NCBI GenBank assembly: GCA_003153055.1
Contig: PMBV01000034.1
Location: 23,583 to 87,582 of the forward strand
Length of the DNA stretch: 64,000 nt
Direction of reading: 5' to 3'
Source of the DNA: Myxococcales bacterium
GTDB lineage: Bacteria; Myxococcota; Myxococcia; Myxococcales; Myxococcaceae
The notes below the pieces were generated by a model. The model was not told the DNA's origin. It searched no databases and worked only from the letters and a program-made list of their open reading frames with translations. The position numbers were made by a program, and so were the translations under genes. Of this stretch, positions 44,478-53,901 are shown in pieces; the stretch's first letter is position 1, and each line of letters opens with the position of its first letter.

Positions 44478-45071
44478 ATGTCTGGCTTGATGCTCCGTGT
44501 CCTGACAGTCGCCTGTGCGCTCTTCGTCCTCGGTTGTTCTTCGGCCACCCCGCAGCGCGTCGCCGTCGACCTGGGTGACGCCCCGGCGAGCGGGCCGACC
44601 GACGCCAAGGTCGTGCTGGTCGAGTTCGCCGACTTCCAGTGCCCCTACTGCGGTGACGTCGAGCCGACGCTCCAGGCGCTGCACGCCGCCTACCAGGGTC
44701 GGGTGCGCTTCGTGTTCAAGCAGTTCCCCCTCTCGTTCCACCAGTACGCGCAGCTCGCTGCCGAGGCCTCCCTGGCCGCTCATGCACAGGGTCACTTCTG
44801 GGAGTTCCACGACCTCCTCTTCGCCCATCAAGCGAGCCTCGCCCGGGCGGACCTCGAGGCCACCGCCCAAGGCCTCGGCCTCGACCTGGTCGCCTTCACA
44901 GCAGCCCTCGACCAACACGCCTACGCGGCGGCCGTCGGCGCTGACGAGCAACAGGGCCAGAGCCTCGGAGTGACCGGCACTCCGGCCTTCTTCATCAACG
45001 GGAGGCTGGCCATTGGTGCGCTTCCCTACGACACCTTGCGTGGACTCATCGACGAGGAGCTCGCTCGGTAG
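44478..45071 (+). CDS. DsbA-like thioredoxin lipoprotein
   Basis: 197 aa, start ATG 44478 (ATG 44490 possible). The lipobox is LFVLGC (Cys20). The DsbA-type oxidoreductase domain has the redox pair FQCPYCG (C55/C58) after strand FADF, helical insert residues about 85-150 and the cis-Pro loop TGTPAFFING. It is a periplasmic thiol oxidase or isomerase. It lies opposite the apbE operon on the other side of a 135-base gap. No partner gene is visible. Confidence 0.92.
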   Translation: MSGLMLRVLTVACALFVLGCSSATPQRVAVDLGDAPASGPTDAKVVLVEFADFQCPYCGDVEPTLQALHAAYQGRVRFVFKQFPLSFHQYAQLAAEASLAAHAQGHFWEFHDLLFAHQASLARADLEATAQGLGLDLVAFTAALDQHAYAAAVGADEQQGQSLGVTGTPAFFINGRLAIGALPYDTLRGLIDEELAR

Positions 45072-45474
45072 CTGGGGTGTCCAAGGACCCCCTGACGAAG
45101 CCATGAATCCGTGACTCATCGGTGAACGCCCCCTCGGTAGTTTGCGTCTTCGAGCAAGGCTCCCGACGGCGAGGGAGCGTCAACGAACGGGAACCGCAGC
45201 AGCATGACGACGCACCCGCAGTCTTTTGAAGGAGCCTCGGCGGAAGCAGTCCGCGCCTCGACGGCTCCCTCGTTGCTGCGTACCGACCAGCTCGCTCCTT
45301 TTGATGCACGCAGGGAAATCGCCTCGAGTCGAGGAGCCGTGACCCCGGCCAGCTGAAGGGGGGGGCCCGCGGGACGGCACTCGATGTGACGAGGCGAATG
45401 GGAGGGGGAAACGGGGTGGGTGGGCGGAGCGCGGGGGGGCGCTCTCGCCTGCCCACGCCGTCGGGGGCAAGCGC
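45072..45474. other. No gene recognised
   Basis: 403-base convergent gap between the DsbA-like gene and the MalT-like gene. It contains GC-rich sequence with runs of C/G near 45356-45420. Open frames here are Arg/Pro-rich without start signals. No clear terminator hairpin with a T-run was found. Confidence 0.5.
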
Positions 45475-48366
45475 TCAGCGATCGAGCACGGCTTTGACCC
45501 GCGCTCTGAGCGCGTCCCGTGCCGAGCGGAAGGTCGGCTCCTCACCATCGAGCCCGAAGAGGTCGCCGCGGTAGAGTGAGCGCACTCGAGCCCGGAGTGA
45601 GGCCGACGGTGGGCTTCGCGTCTCCGCCCGCTCGAGGAGCCGCTCCAGTGCCCAGACGTCAACGAAGAGCCCGCTGGCATTGAGCGCCACCCGCCCGTCG
45701 GCCTGCACGATGGCCTCGGCCCTACCCAGGAGCTTTCGGAGGCGGTAGACGGCCGTCCCCAGCGCGTGGGAGGCCATGTCACCATCGGCATCGGGCCACA
45801 GCGCCGCCGACAGCGCATCGTGGCGGATGCCTCCTGGGCCGCGGAGCACCAGCAGGCGGAGCAGCTCGAGGGGCTTCTTCTGCGCCTTTCGACCATGGGC
45901 GATCTGCTCGCCCCGGCGCACGATGGCCAGCCCACCCAGCGCTTCGATGCGGAGCTCCCACGGCCAGCTCTCGAGCTCGACCCCGCGCGGGCCGGGCACG
46001 AGCCGCATCGCCGAGATCATCGCCTTGGCGATCTCCGGCTCGATGCCTCGCTCGAGGGCCAGGGCGCAGCACTCGGACACCTCGAGGCGCGTCAGGGTGA
46101 CGACGTGGAGGGCCCCCGACTCGCGAGCCAGGGCGAAGGCCTCCCGCAGGTGGGCCTCGGCTTCGTGCTCGTCGGTGCGCGAGGCGTCGAGGGCGAGGGC
46201 CGCCAGGGCCGCCAACTCGACGAGGCGCTGGCGACAGCGGCGAGCGAACGACAGCGACTCGCGAATCTCCGCCTGCGCCAGCTCGGGCGGAGCGGCCAGG
46301 GCCGCGGCCAACCTCGCGCCCGCCTGAGCCAGCGCGAGCCCAGCCGTGTCAGCGTGCGCCAGGGCCGCCAGCGCGTGCTCTCGGGCGACAGCGCGATCAC
46401 CCAGCGCGCGGGCGTGGAGCGACGCGACGAGGTGGTACATGGTGTTGGCGAGGCGAGGCTCCCGGGCCGCGGCGGCCGCCAACCCCACGAGCGCCGCGCC
46501 CGAGGTGGCGAGGTCGCCCAGCGCCAGCGCGGCCCAGGCGCGGGTGCCGAGGAGCAACGGCTCCCAGCTCAGGAGCCCGCTGTCTCGTGAGGCCTTGAGC
46601 CCGCGCTCCACCGCCGTCAAGCACGCCTCGATGCAGCCCCGGTGAAGCTGGGCCATCGCGTCGGCCGCGCACCAGACGATGGCGCTCATCGGCTCTCCCT
46701 CGGCGGCGAGCGGACCGAGCGCGTCGAACAGCAGGCGGGCCCGGGGCAGGTCGGCCCCCCACCACCCGTAGAACATCGCCAGCCCCCGCCCCACCGCGAG
46801 GCGCACCACGGAGCGCCCAGGGCTGAGGGCTCGAGAGAAGGCCAGCTCCTCCCAGTGCCGGAGCGTCTGGTCCCACGGCCGCCGACTCATCAGCGCCCCG
46901 AAGGCAGCGCCAGCGAGGCGCGCCTCGACCTCGGGGTCCAAGGGCTCGGTCGCGTCGGCCCTGAGGTCGTCGAGCTCATCGAGCCACCGGTCGAGCGAAG
47001 CGACGTCGTCGAGCGCGAAGAGGTAGCTGCCCGCCGAGAAGGCCCAGGCGAGGGCGGCGCCACGGTGGTCTCGCGCGGCCCGGAAGAGCGTGTACGCGCG
47101 GGCCAGCGCAGCCCGACCGGCCGTCGGCTGCTCGCTCCAGGTCGAGGCACCGAGCCAGAGCATGAGCCAGGGGTCGGCCGCTCGCCGCGCCTCGGGAATT
47201 CGCGCGAGCCACCGCGAGAGGGTGAGGGTGCGCCCCTCCACGCAGAGCGCCGGGGCGACGCGCTGGATCGCCGCCGCGCCCTGGTCCCACGCTTGAGCGT
47301 CGAGGAAGAGGGGGATCGCCGTCTCGAGGGCACCAGCCTCAGCGAGGATCGACGCGGCCTCGACGCCGAGCGCCGCCAGCCGAGCGGGGCTGAACGTCAC
47401 CTGAGCGCGCTTGAGGAGAAAGTCGCGGAACAGCGCGTGCATCTGAAACGTCGGCACCGCGAGCTCGTGGCGCATCACGAAGAAGCCGCGGCGCGCCAGC
47501 GAGGAGAGTAGCTCGGTCGCCCGGGCGATGCCGGTCAGCCGCGACGCCGTCTCTCCTTCGACCCGAGGGAGAATGGCCGTCTCGAGCAACAACCGCTGCG
47601 TCTCGGGCTCGGCGCGGCTGAAGACCTCCTCGGCGAAGTAATCGAACAGGCGCTCGTCGCGACCTTGGGGCGGCGCGCTCGAACCTCCACCGCCGGCCAA
47701 GAGGAGCACCAGCCCAGCTGGCCACCCTTCGGTGCGGGCGTGCATCGCCGCCACGCCGTCGTCACCGCGCCCCGAGTAGCGCCACAGCCGCGCCACGCCC
47801 GCGGCCTCCCGCCGGGTGAGGGCCAGCTCGGGGTTACGCACGACCTCGAGCTTGCCCCTCGCCAGCCACCGGGCCATCTCTTGGGGTGGCTCGGCGTGGC
47901 TGAGCACGACGACGGTCGCTTCTTCGGGCAGCTCACCGAGGCCGTCGCGCAGCGCGCCGTGCAGGGGAGCCGCGGCCGGTACCTCCTGGTAGTCGTCGAG
48001 CACCAGCACCTCGGGCGGGTGGCGCATCGAGAACAGGGCCCGAAAGAACCGCCGCGAGAACGTCGCCATCGACGAGAGGCTCTCGGAGCTCAACGGCGGC
48101 AGCGTGGGCTTGCCCTTGAGCGTGCTGGCCGCCATCGCCAGGTAGTGAAAGAAGCTCGCGACGTCGCCGTCTCCCTGGTCGAGCTGGATCCACAGGTTCT
48201 TGACCCGCTGCGCCTTGAGCCAGCTCGCCACCAGCGTCGTCTTGCCTGCCCCCGGTGGGCCGACCAGCCAAATCACCCTCGCGCGGCGCGCCCGGTCGAG
48301 TCGCTTGAACAGCCGGGGACGGCCGAGCACGCGCGAGAGCTGCGGTGTGGAAACCTTGGCGAGCAT
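45475..48366 (-). CDS. MalT-like STAND ATPase with C-terminal winged helix
   Basis: 963 aa from ATG 48366 (ATG 48390 adds eight). The N-terminus is a signal-transduction ATPase: VIWLVGPPGAGKTTLVASWL (P-loop), VLVLDDYQEVPAAAPLHG (Walker B) and GWPAGLVLLLAGG (the MalT WPAGL block). A long TPR-like sensor arm follows (about 330-800). The end, about residues 840-963, is an OmpR/SARP-type winged helix (KKPLELLRLLVLRGPGG, LGTAVYRLRKLLG), not the LuxR domain of MalT. It would activate transcription after ligand binding; the target is unknown. Lies 55 bases after the sensor kinase gene. Confidence 0.92.
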   Translation of the reverse strand: MLAKVSTPQLSRVLGRPRLFKRLDRARRARVIWLVGPPGAGKTTLVASWLKAQRVKNLWIQLDQGDGDVASFFHYLAMAASTLKGKPTLPPLSSESLSSMATFSRRFFRALFSMRHPPEVLVLDDYQEVPAAAPLHGALRDGLGELPEEATVVVLSHAEPPQEMARWLARGKLEVVRNPELALTRREAAGVARLWRYSGRGDDGVAAMHARTEGWPAGLVLLLAGGGGSSAPPQGRDERLFDYFAEEVFSRAEPETQRLLLETAILPRVEGETASRLTGIARATELLSSLARRGFFVMRHELAVPTFQMHALFRDFLLKRAQVTFSPARLAALGVEAASILAEAGALETAIPLFLDAQAWDQGAAAIQRVAPALCVEGRTLTLSRWLARIPEARRAADPWLMLWLGASTWSEQPTAGRAALARAYTLFRAARDHRGAALAWAFSAGSYLFALDDVASLDRWLDELDDLRADATEPLDPEVEARLAGAAFGALMSRRPWDQTLRHWEELAFSRALSPGRSVVRLAVGRGLAMFYGWWGADLPRARLLFDALGPLAAEGEPMSAIVWCAADAMAQLHRGCIEACLTAVERGLKASRDSGLLSWEPLLLGTRAWAALALGDLATSGAALVGLAAAAAREPRLANTMYHLVASLHARALGDRAVAREHALAALAHADTAGLALAQAGARLAAALAAPPELAQAEIRESLSFARRCRQRLVELAALAALALDASRTDEHEAEAHLREAFALARESGALHVVTLTRLEVSECCALALERGIEPEIAKAMISAMRLVPGPRGVELESWPWELRIEALGGLAIVRRGEQIAHGRKAQKKPLELLRLLVLRGPGGIRHDALSAALWPDADGDMASHALGTAVYRLRKLLGRAEAIVQADGRVALNASGLFVDVWALERLLERAETRSPPSASLRARVRSLYRGDLFGLDGEEPTFRSARDALRARVKAVLDR

Positions 48367-48421
48367 GCCGAGACACTGGAAAGATAGCATGCCAGAGGAA
48401 ACACGAGCGACGCCTCGACGC

Positions 48422-50668
48422 TCACTCGCCGATGGCGGCGCTCAGCGGCTGGCCCATCGCCTGAGCGCGAGGCAACGAGATGTAGAACGTCGCGCCACGG
48501 TCGACCGCGCCCTCGCCCCAGGCCCTGCCTCCGTGGCGGCCCACGACCCGGCGGACACTGGCCAGGCCAAACCCCGTGCCTTCGAACTCGTGCACCCCGT
48601 GCAGCCGCTGGAGCACGCCGAACAGCTTCTCGACGTACCGCATGTCGAAGCCGACCCCGTTGTCGCGCACGAAGATGATCGCCTCGCGCTCCTGCTCGAC
48701 GCGGCAGCCCACCTCGATCACCGCGGTGGCGCGCGGCCGAGTGAACTTGAGCGCATTGGAGAGCAGGTTTTCCACCACCAGTCGCAACATGGGTCGATCG
48801 CCGACCACCAGGGGAAGCGCCTCCACCCGCCACTCCACGACGCGACCCTCGCATTCGGGCGCCAGGCTCTGGCGAACCTCGTCGACCAAGGCGTTCAAGT
48901 CGACCGGTCTGGTGTGGAGCTCGACGCGGCCAATACGGAGGAAGGCCAGCAGGTCGTCGATCAACGCCCCACCCCGCTTGGCCTCTTCGGAGATGCTGGC
49001 CATGTAGCGGCGGCCTTCCTCGTCGAGCGACCCGGCGATTCGCTTCTTGAGCAAGCCGAGGAGCCCGTCGATGTGACGCAGCGGCGCCCGGAGGTCGTGC
49101 GAGACGTTGTAGGCGAAGGCCTCCAGCTCCTTGTTCGCCGACTCCAGCTGCGCCGTTCGATCGGCCACCCGCTGCTCCAGCTCTTGGTTGAGCCGGCGAA
49201 CCTCCTCCTCGGCCAACTTGCGATCAGTGATGTCTCGCGCGACCGCGTAGACGCGGTGGCCCGAGGCGAACGACCGCCACTCCAGCCACCGGTAGGCGCC
49301 CAACTTGTTGCGAAAGCGGTTCGCGAAGCTGAGCACCGCATTCTGGGCCGCCAGGCGGGCGGTGGCGCTCAAGGTCGCGTCGGCGTCCTCCTCGTGAACG
49401 AAGTCGAGGAAAGCGCGGCCCTCGAGCTCGGAGACGGAGTAGCCGAGGGTCGACTCCCAGGCCGGGTTGAGCCGGCGGAAGTTCCCATCGGTGTCGGCGA
49501 TGCACAGGAGGTCGAGCGCGTTGGTGAAGTAGCCCTCGAGCTCGGCGGTCTTTTCCTGCAGCGCGGCCTCGGACGCCCGCTGCTCGGTCAGGTCACGCAC
49601 CAGGCCAACGAAGCCGGTGATCTGATCGCCCTTCTCTCGCAGGGCGCTCACCGTCAGCAACGCAGGCACCCGGGCCCCATCTCGTCGAATGAAGGTCCAC
49701 TCCCGCTCTTCCTGCAGGTGACGCTGGGGCCGCGCGGTGAACACCTCGAAGCCCGCGGAGACGGCCTCGCCCAGCTCCTCCGACAGCTCCGTGGCCCGCC
49801 GCGTCATCTCCTCGGGCTCATGCCAGGCCGTCGGGACGCGCGTGCCGACCACCTGGGAGGCTGGGTACCCCAACAGCCGCTCGGCCGCGGGGTTGAAGCT
49901 GGTGACCAACCCGTCGGGATCGGTCGAGATGATGCCGTGGGCGATGTTGTCGAGGATCGTCTGCTGAAACACGCTCAAGCGGCTCAGGGCACGGTCGCGC
50001 TCCTCGATGGCGCCCATCATCGCGTTGAAGCTCGCGCCCAGCCGCCCCACCTCGTCAGCGCTCGAAGCGGGCACGCGCAGGGAATAGTCGGCACCGGCGC
50101 GCACCCGGTCGACGGCCTGGGCCAGGGTCGAGATGGGGACGACGACGGTCCGCTCGATCAACGCCAGGAGGAAGGCCGAGAGCGCCAACAAGGAGACCAT
50201 CACCGCGGCGAATGTTTTGAGGACCTCGTCGGCCTGGCGAGCCAGCTGATCGAGGCTCATCACCAAGCGCAGAGAGGCACCCTCTTCGAGGCTCTGCGTC
50301 AACTCCGCGACCTCACCCTCGAGGGCGACGCCGTCGGGTCGCCGGGGCCGCGGAACTGGGGGAGCGGTCAGTCGGGGGCTGTACCGAGCCAAGAGCTCCC
50401 CATCGCCCAGGACGATCTCCGCCTCGAGTATCTGCGGGTTGGCCCGCAGCGTATCGAGTATCTCCTGAGCCCGCACCGGGTCCCTGAACGCCACCGCGGA
50501 TTCCGCGCCGACCGAGACCAGCTCCGCGTACGGAGCCATCGCCTGCTGGGCCCGGCGCTCCAGCGTGAAGTGCTCGTAGAGCAAAAAGGACGCGCTCCCC
50601 ACCGCGAAGGCGAAGAGGGCCGCGCCCCAGAAGAAGAGCGCCAGGCGGCTCCGAATGCTCAGGCGCAC
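48422..50668 (-). CDS. Hybrid-sensory membrane histidine kinase (CHASE-type, HAMP, 2 PAS)
   Basis: About 748 aa from GTG 50668 (TTG 50749 is the longest frame). TM1 (LALFFWGAALFAFAVGSASF), an extracytoplasmic loop of about 110 residues with the CHASE8-like AQEILDTLRANPQI, TM2 (FAAVMVSLLALSAFLLAL), HAMP, PAS1 and PAS2 (NPAAERLLGYPA, NPAWESTLGYSV), coiled coil, HisKA with NVSHDLRAPLRH and HATPase (NLLSNALKF, DNGVGFDM). There is no receiver domain. Divergent from a TonB receptor and a YfiR-type gene. Kinases of this type commonly neighbour YfiR (DUF4154) proteins, which may be its periplasmic partner. Confidence 0.9.
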   Translation of the reverse strand: MRLSIRSRLALFFWGAALFAFAVGSASFLLYEHFTLERRAQQAMAPYAELVSVGAESAVAFRDPVRAQEILDTLRANPQILEAEIVLGDGELLARYSPRLTAPPVPRPRRPDGVALEGEVAELTQSLEEGASLRLVMSLDQLARQADEVLKTFAAVMVSLLALSAFLLALIERTVVVPISTLAQAVDRVRAGADYSLRVPASSADEVGRLGASFNAMMGAIEERDRALSRLSVFQQTILDNIAHGIISTDPDGLVTSFNPAAERLLGYPASQVVGTRVPTAWHEPEEMTRRATELSEELGEAVSAGFEVFTARPQRHLQEEREWTFIRRDGARVPALLTVSALREKGDQITGFVGLVRDLTEQRASEAALQEKTAELEGYFTNALDLLCIADTDGNFRRLNPAWESTLGYSVSELEGRAFLDFVHEEDADATLSATARLAAQNAVLSFANRFRNKLGAYRWLEWRSFASGHRVYAVARDITDRKLAEEEVRRLNQELEQRVADRTAQLESANKELEAFAYNVSHDLRAPLRHIDGLLGLLKKRIAGSLDEEGRRYMASISEEAKRGGALIDDLLAFLRIGRVELHTRPVDLNALVDEVRQSLAPECEGRVVEWRVEALPLVVGDRPMLRLVVENLLSNALKFTRPRATAVIEVGCRVEQEREAIIFVRDNGVGFDMRYVEKLFGVLQRLHGVHEFEGTGFGLASVRRVVGRHGGRAWGEGAVDRGATFYISLPRAQAMGQPLSAAIGE

Positions 50669-50782
50669 GGGCAACCACCACTCAGCACGCCGATGGAGGG
50701 GGAAGCGCGCCAAAGATGACCTGGCATGTCCGCGGGCTGCCCCCGTCAACGAGTAGTGCGACGAGTCCAGTAGAGGCGCGGG

Positions 50783-50804
50783 CTGAAGTTCTTGTCAACT
50801 TCAG
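50783..50804. promoter_or_regulatory. Inverted repeat between the kinase and TonB receptor genes
   Basis: CTGAAGTT-CTTGTC-AACTTCAG: perfect 8-base arms with a 6-base spacer, 66 bases before the receptor start and about 115 before the kinase start. A likely regulator binding site for one or both divergent promoters. The protein is unknown; it is not a close match to a Fur box. Confidence 0.55.
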
Positions 50805-50869
50805 CGCCACACCACGGCAAGCCGACCCGCGTTAGGCTTGGCGAGACGACTCAGCGAGGGGGCAACGAC

Positions 50870-53212
50870 ATGAAGCGCGCGTTGACGACGGAGCGCTCGA
50901 ACGGACCCATCGTCGTGGTGCTGCTGTGTCTCACCTGGGCCGACCCAGCCGGCGCGGCCGAGCCGACCACGCCCGCCAGCCAGGATCGCGACGTGGCCGA
51001 TATGAACCTCGAAGAGCTGATCAACGTGCGGATCTCACCCTTCGACGTCTCGTCGAAGCTCGACGACGGCTATCGGGCGTCGAGCTCGGTCTCCGGCTCG
51101 CGCTTCGACGCCCCCATCAGCCAGCTCCCGTTCGCCATTCAGGCCTTCACCAAGGCCTTCATCGAAGACCAGAGGCCGGTCACCATCTTCGACGTGGCCA
51201 AGTACTCGCCAGGCGTCACGTACCGGAGCAACGACTTCAACGAAGGCAATGCCAACCTCGCCATTCGCGGCTTCGCAGTGAGCGGGACCATGGGCAACAT
51301 TCAGGTGCTGCGAGACGGCTTCCACGGCCCCTCCATCTTCGACTTCACCAACGTCGATCGCCTCGAGGTAGTCAAGGGCCCTTCCTCGTTCCTCTACGGC
51401 CAGGTCGCTCCCGGAGGCATCGTCAACATCATCACCAAGAGCCCGCAGGCCCAGCTCGCCGCGACGGCCCGGGCGACCACGGGCTCCTACGGGCAGTACC
51501 GGGTCGATCTCGACGTGACCGGGCCACTCACCAAGCAGCTCTTCTACCGCGTGGCGACCTCGTACGATCAAGACCTGCACTACTGGAAGCCCTACGACGC
51601 CCACTCCACCGACATCGCACCATCGCTCCTCTGGCAGCCGTACGAGTGGCTCAGCCTCTCGGCGAAGTTCGAGAACTTCCACAAGGTCGAGAGCCCGCAG
51701 GTCATGCAGAAGCCCGGCTACCCTCGCCAGAAAGGAGTGGTGCCGACCGACTCCGACCCCAACCGCAGCGGCGTCGACGTGCCAGGCCTGGCCGACGACT
51801 GGAACAGCATGGCGCTCAACGACTTTCGCGTGAGCGACACCACCAGCCTCAACCTCGCGGTCGAGATACGGACCAGCGAGCAGTGGTACCTCCGAGCCTG
51901 CTACGCGCACCTCGACTACCAGGTCGACATGCTCTTTTCCGGCAACTTCGGCATGTCGAACGACTTCCCCTTGATGCAGGGCCGGCGGGTCAAGCACACC
52001 ATCTACGCGAACTCGGGCGACACCTTCGAGGTCGACGCGACGGGCACCTATCGCGTGGGCTTCCTGAGCCTCCGGTTGCTCTTCGGCGCCCAGTACATCG
52101 ACCGTCAATTCAAGACCTCCAACGCCCAAGCCCCCAACGACCCGGCGGTCGGCCCCATCGCCTCACCCTTGCCGAACTGGGACCTGGGCGACTCCTCCAC
52201 CTGGGACCGCACCGGGCTCCCGCTCTCGGCGCTGACCGCCGGAAAGACCGAGCAGACCACCAAGTTCCGCGACGAGGCCGTTCACGCCGGAGCGACCGTG
52301 GGCCTCTTCGATGATCGCCTGCTGCTCCTGGCCGGCGTGCGGCTGACCCAGGCCGAGAGCCAGCTCGTCGACACCCTGACCCACGTCGCCGGCACCCAGT
52401 TCTCGGCCCACAAGTTCACCCCTCAGTTCGGAGCCCTCGGCAGGCTCCCCTTCGGCCTCTCGGTGTTCGGCTCCTACTCCGAGTCCTTCGTCCCCGGCTC
52501 ACAGGTGCTCTTGGTGCGCAACGTGGCGACGGTGCCAGCCCAGCCGACCCAGGGCCGAGGCGTCGATGTGGGGGTGAAGGCCGAGCTGTTCGGCGGCCGC
52601 GTGTCGGGCACGGTGACGGCCTTCGAGGTGTGGAACACGAACATCGTCAATGACATCGCCGAGCTCGACCCCTCGACGGGGGTCCAAGTCTTCACCCAGG
52701 TGCAGAGCGGAGAACAACGCTCTCGAGGGTTCGAGGTCGACGCCACGCTCACCCCCGTCGACCACTGGCAGCTCTACCTCTCGTACAGCTACGACGACGC
52801 GAAGATCACCGAGTTCAGCGGCCACGACGCGGCCATCCTCGCGGCGGGTCCGTCGGCGCCCGGCTACAAAGAGGCCTTCCTGTTTCATGGAGCCCCCTTG
52901 CAGATGAGCGCGCCACACCTGGCCAACCTCTGGTCGCGCTACACCTTCACCTGGCGTTTCCTCTCCGGGCTCTCGCTGAGCGGCGGGGCCAACCTCGTCG
53001 TCGATCAGACAGTGCTCCCCGACACCCCGAAGTTCGCCCACCAGACCTACGTGCTCATCAACGCGACGGTGGGGTACGCGTGGCGTTTTCAAGGCAAGCG
53101 AATGAGCCTGGACCTGATGGGCAAAAATCTCGCCGATCAACGCTACCGGCCCTCGCAGAGTACCCGCGCCCGGCCCCGCGAGTTCCTCCTGTCGTTCTCC
53201 ATCACGCTCTGA
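50870..53212 (+). CDS. TonB-dependent siderophore-type receptor
   Basis: 780 aa from ATG 50870 with GAGGGGGC upstream. Signal peptide about 1-31. Plug domain: QLPFAIQAFTKAFIEDQRPV, VAKYSPGVTYRSNDFNEGNA, IRGFAVSG, VLRDGF, VDRLEVVKGPSSFLYGQVAP and GGIVNIITK, all typical of FhuA/FoxA-like receptors. The rest is a 22-strand-type barrel ending FLLSFSITL (terminal Leu rather than the usual Phe). It imports ferric siderophores or a similar ligand. The YfiR-type gene follows after 11 bases. Confidence 0.95.
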   Translation: MKRALTTERSNGPIVVVLLCLTWADPAGAAEPTTPASQDRDVADMNLEELINVRISPFDVSSKLDDGYRASSSVSGSRFDAPISQLPFAIQAFTKAFIEDQRPVTIFDVAKYSPGVTYRSNDFNEGNANLAIRGFAVSGTMGNIQVLRDGFHGPSIFDFTNVDRLEVVKGPSSFLYGQVAPGGIVNIITKSPQAQLAATARATTGSYGQYRVDLDVTGPLTKQLFYRVATSYDQDLHYWKPYDAHSTDIAPSLLWQPYEWLSLSAKFENFHKVESPQVMQKPGYPRQKGVVPTDSDPNRSGVDVPGLADDWNSMALNDFRVSDTTSLNLAVEIRTSEQWYLRACYAHLDYQVDMLFSGNFGMSNDFPLMQGRRVKHTIYANSGDTFEVDATGTYRVGFLSLRLLFGAQYIDRQFKTSNAQAPNDPAVGPIASPLPNWDLGDSSTWDRTGLPLSALTAGKTEQTTKFRDEAVHAGATVGLFDDRLLLLAGVRLTQAESQLVDTLTHVAGTQFSAHKFTPQFGALGRLPFGLSVFGSYSESFVPGSQVLLVRNVATVPAQPTQGRGVDVGVKAELFGGRVSGTVTAFEVWNTNIVNDIAELDPSTGVQVFTQVQSGEQRSRGFEVDATLTPVDHWQLYLSYSYDDAKITEFSGHDAAILAAGPSAPGYKEAFLFHGAPLQMSAPHLANLWSRYTFTWRFLSGLSLSGGANLVVDQTVLPDTPKFAHQTYVLINATVGYAWRFQGKRMSLDLMGKNLADQRYRPSQSTRARPREFLLSFSITL

Positions 53213-53223
53213 CCACGGAGCCC

Positions 53224-53826
53224 ATGCGCCGAGCGCCGTTCACAGAGCGTCAGGTGGGCCCGCGGGGGACTTCCCGGGCACTCGTCATGCTCCTCGGGTG
53301 GCTTCTTGGGTCCAGCCTCGCCATCGCGCAGGCGCCCGCTGGGGTCGACCCCAACCGGGTCAAGGCCGCGTTCCTTCGAAACTTCGCCCATTACGTGACC
53401 TGGCCGTCGGGCACCTTCGGGAGCGCCCACGCCCCCTGGCACGTCGGGGTCCTCGGCGACGCCACCTTCTGCGAGGTCGTCGAGAAGACCCTCAAAGGTC
53501 GCACCGAGCGTGACCGCGAGTTCAAGGTCGAGTGCGCCGACTCGCTGGGCCGACTGCCGCCGTGCCAGATCGTCTTCGTCGCCATCAACGACGAGGACAG
53601 ACGCCGCCTGGTGCTCGCCGAGCTCAAGGACAAGCCGGTCCTCACGGTGGGTGACGCGCCCGAGTTTCTCCGGGAGGGCGGCGTGGTCCGGCTCGATCTC
53701 GGCGAGCGCGTGCAGATGAGCGTCAACCTCGACCAGGCCCGCTCGGTCGCGCTGACGATTCAGAGCGCCATGCTCGAGGTCGCCCGCGAGGTGCTCGAGA
53801 ACGGGGCGGTGTCGAAGCGGCGGTGA
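53224..53826 (+). CDS. YfiR-type (DUF4154) periplasmic protein
   Basis: 200 aa. Signal peptide about 15-36. The domain begins VDPNRVKAAFLRNFAHYVTW, the DUF4154 signature, and goes on with HVGVLGDATFCEVVEKTL, CQIVFVAINDED, PVLTVGDAPEFLREGGVVRL and the closing helix. YfiR represses a membrane sensor (YfiN) in the periplasm in Pseudomonas. Here the sensor kinase across the divergent promoter is a candidate partner (inference). Probably one transcript with the TonB receptor. Confidence 0.93.
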   Translation: MRRAPFTERQVGPRGTSRALVMLLGWLLGSSLAIAQAPAGVDPNRVKAAFLRNFAHYVTWPSGTFGSAHAPWHVGVLGDATFCEVVEKTLKGRTERDREFKVECADSLGRLPPCQIVFVAINDEDRRRLVLAELKDKPVLTVGDAPEFLREGGVVRLDLGERVQMSVNLDQARSVALTIQSAMLEVAREVLENGAVSKRR

Positions 53827-53860
53827 CCCGAGGTCACGAGAGGCTCGAGGCCCGCGACTT

Positions 53861-53877
53861 ACTTGCTTCATGCAAGT
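53861..53877. promoter_or_regulatory. Operator-like inverted repeat before the HxlR gene
   Basis: ACTTGC-TTCAT-GCAAGT: perfect 6-base arms with a 5-base centre, 24 bases before the HxlR start. The shape fits an HxlR/MarR-family dimer site and suggests that the HxlR-fabF unit is autoregulated. Confidence 0.55.
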
Positions 53878-53901
53878 GACTTCGACTAAGCCGTGCGACA
53901 C

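Noticed and set aside
45046..45456. 136-aa minus-strand frame in the convergent gap
   Set aside because: Arg/Ser/Pro composition typical of non-coding GC-rich DNA; no start signal.
48200..50719. 839-aa plus-strand frame over the histidine kinase
   Set aside because: Shadow of a gene with all kinase boxes on the minus strand.
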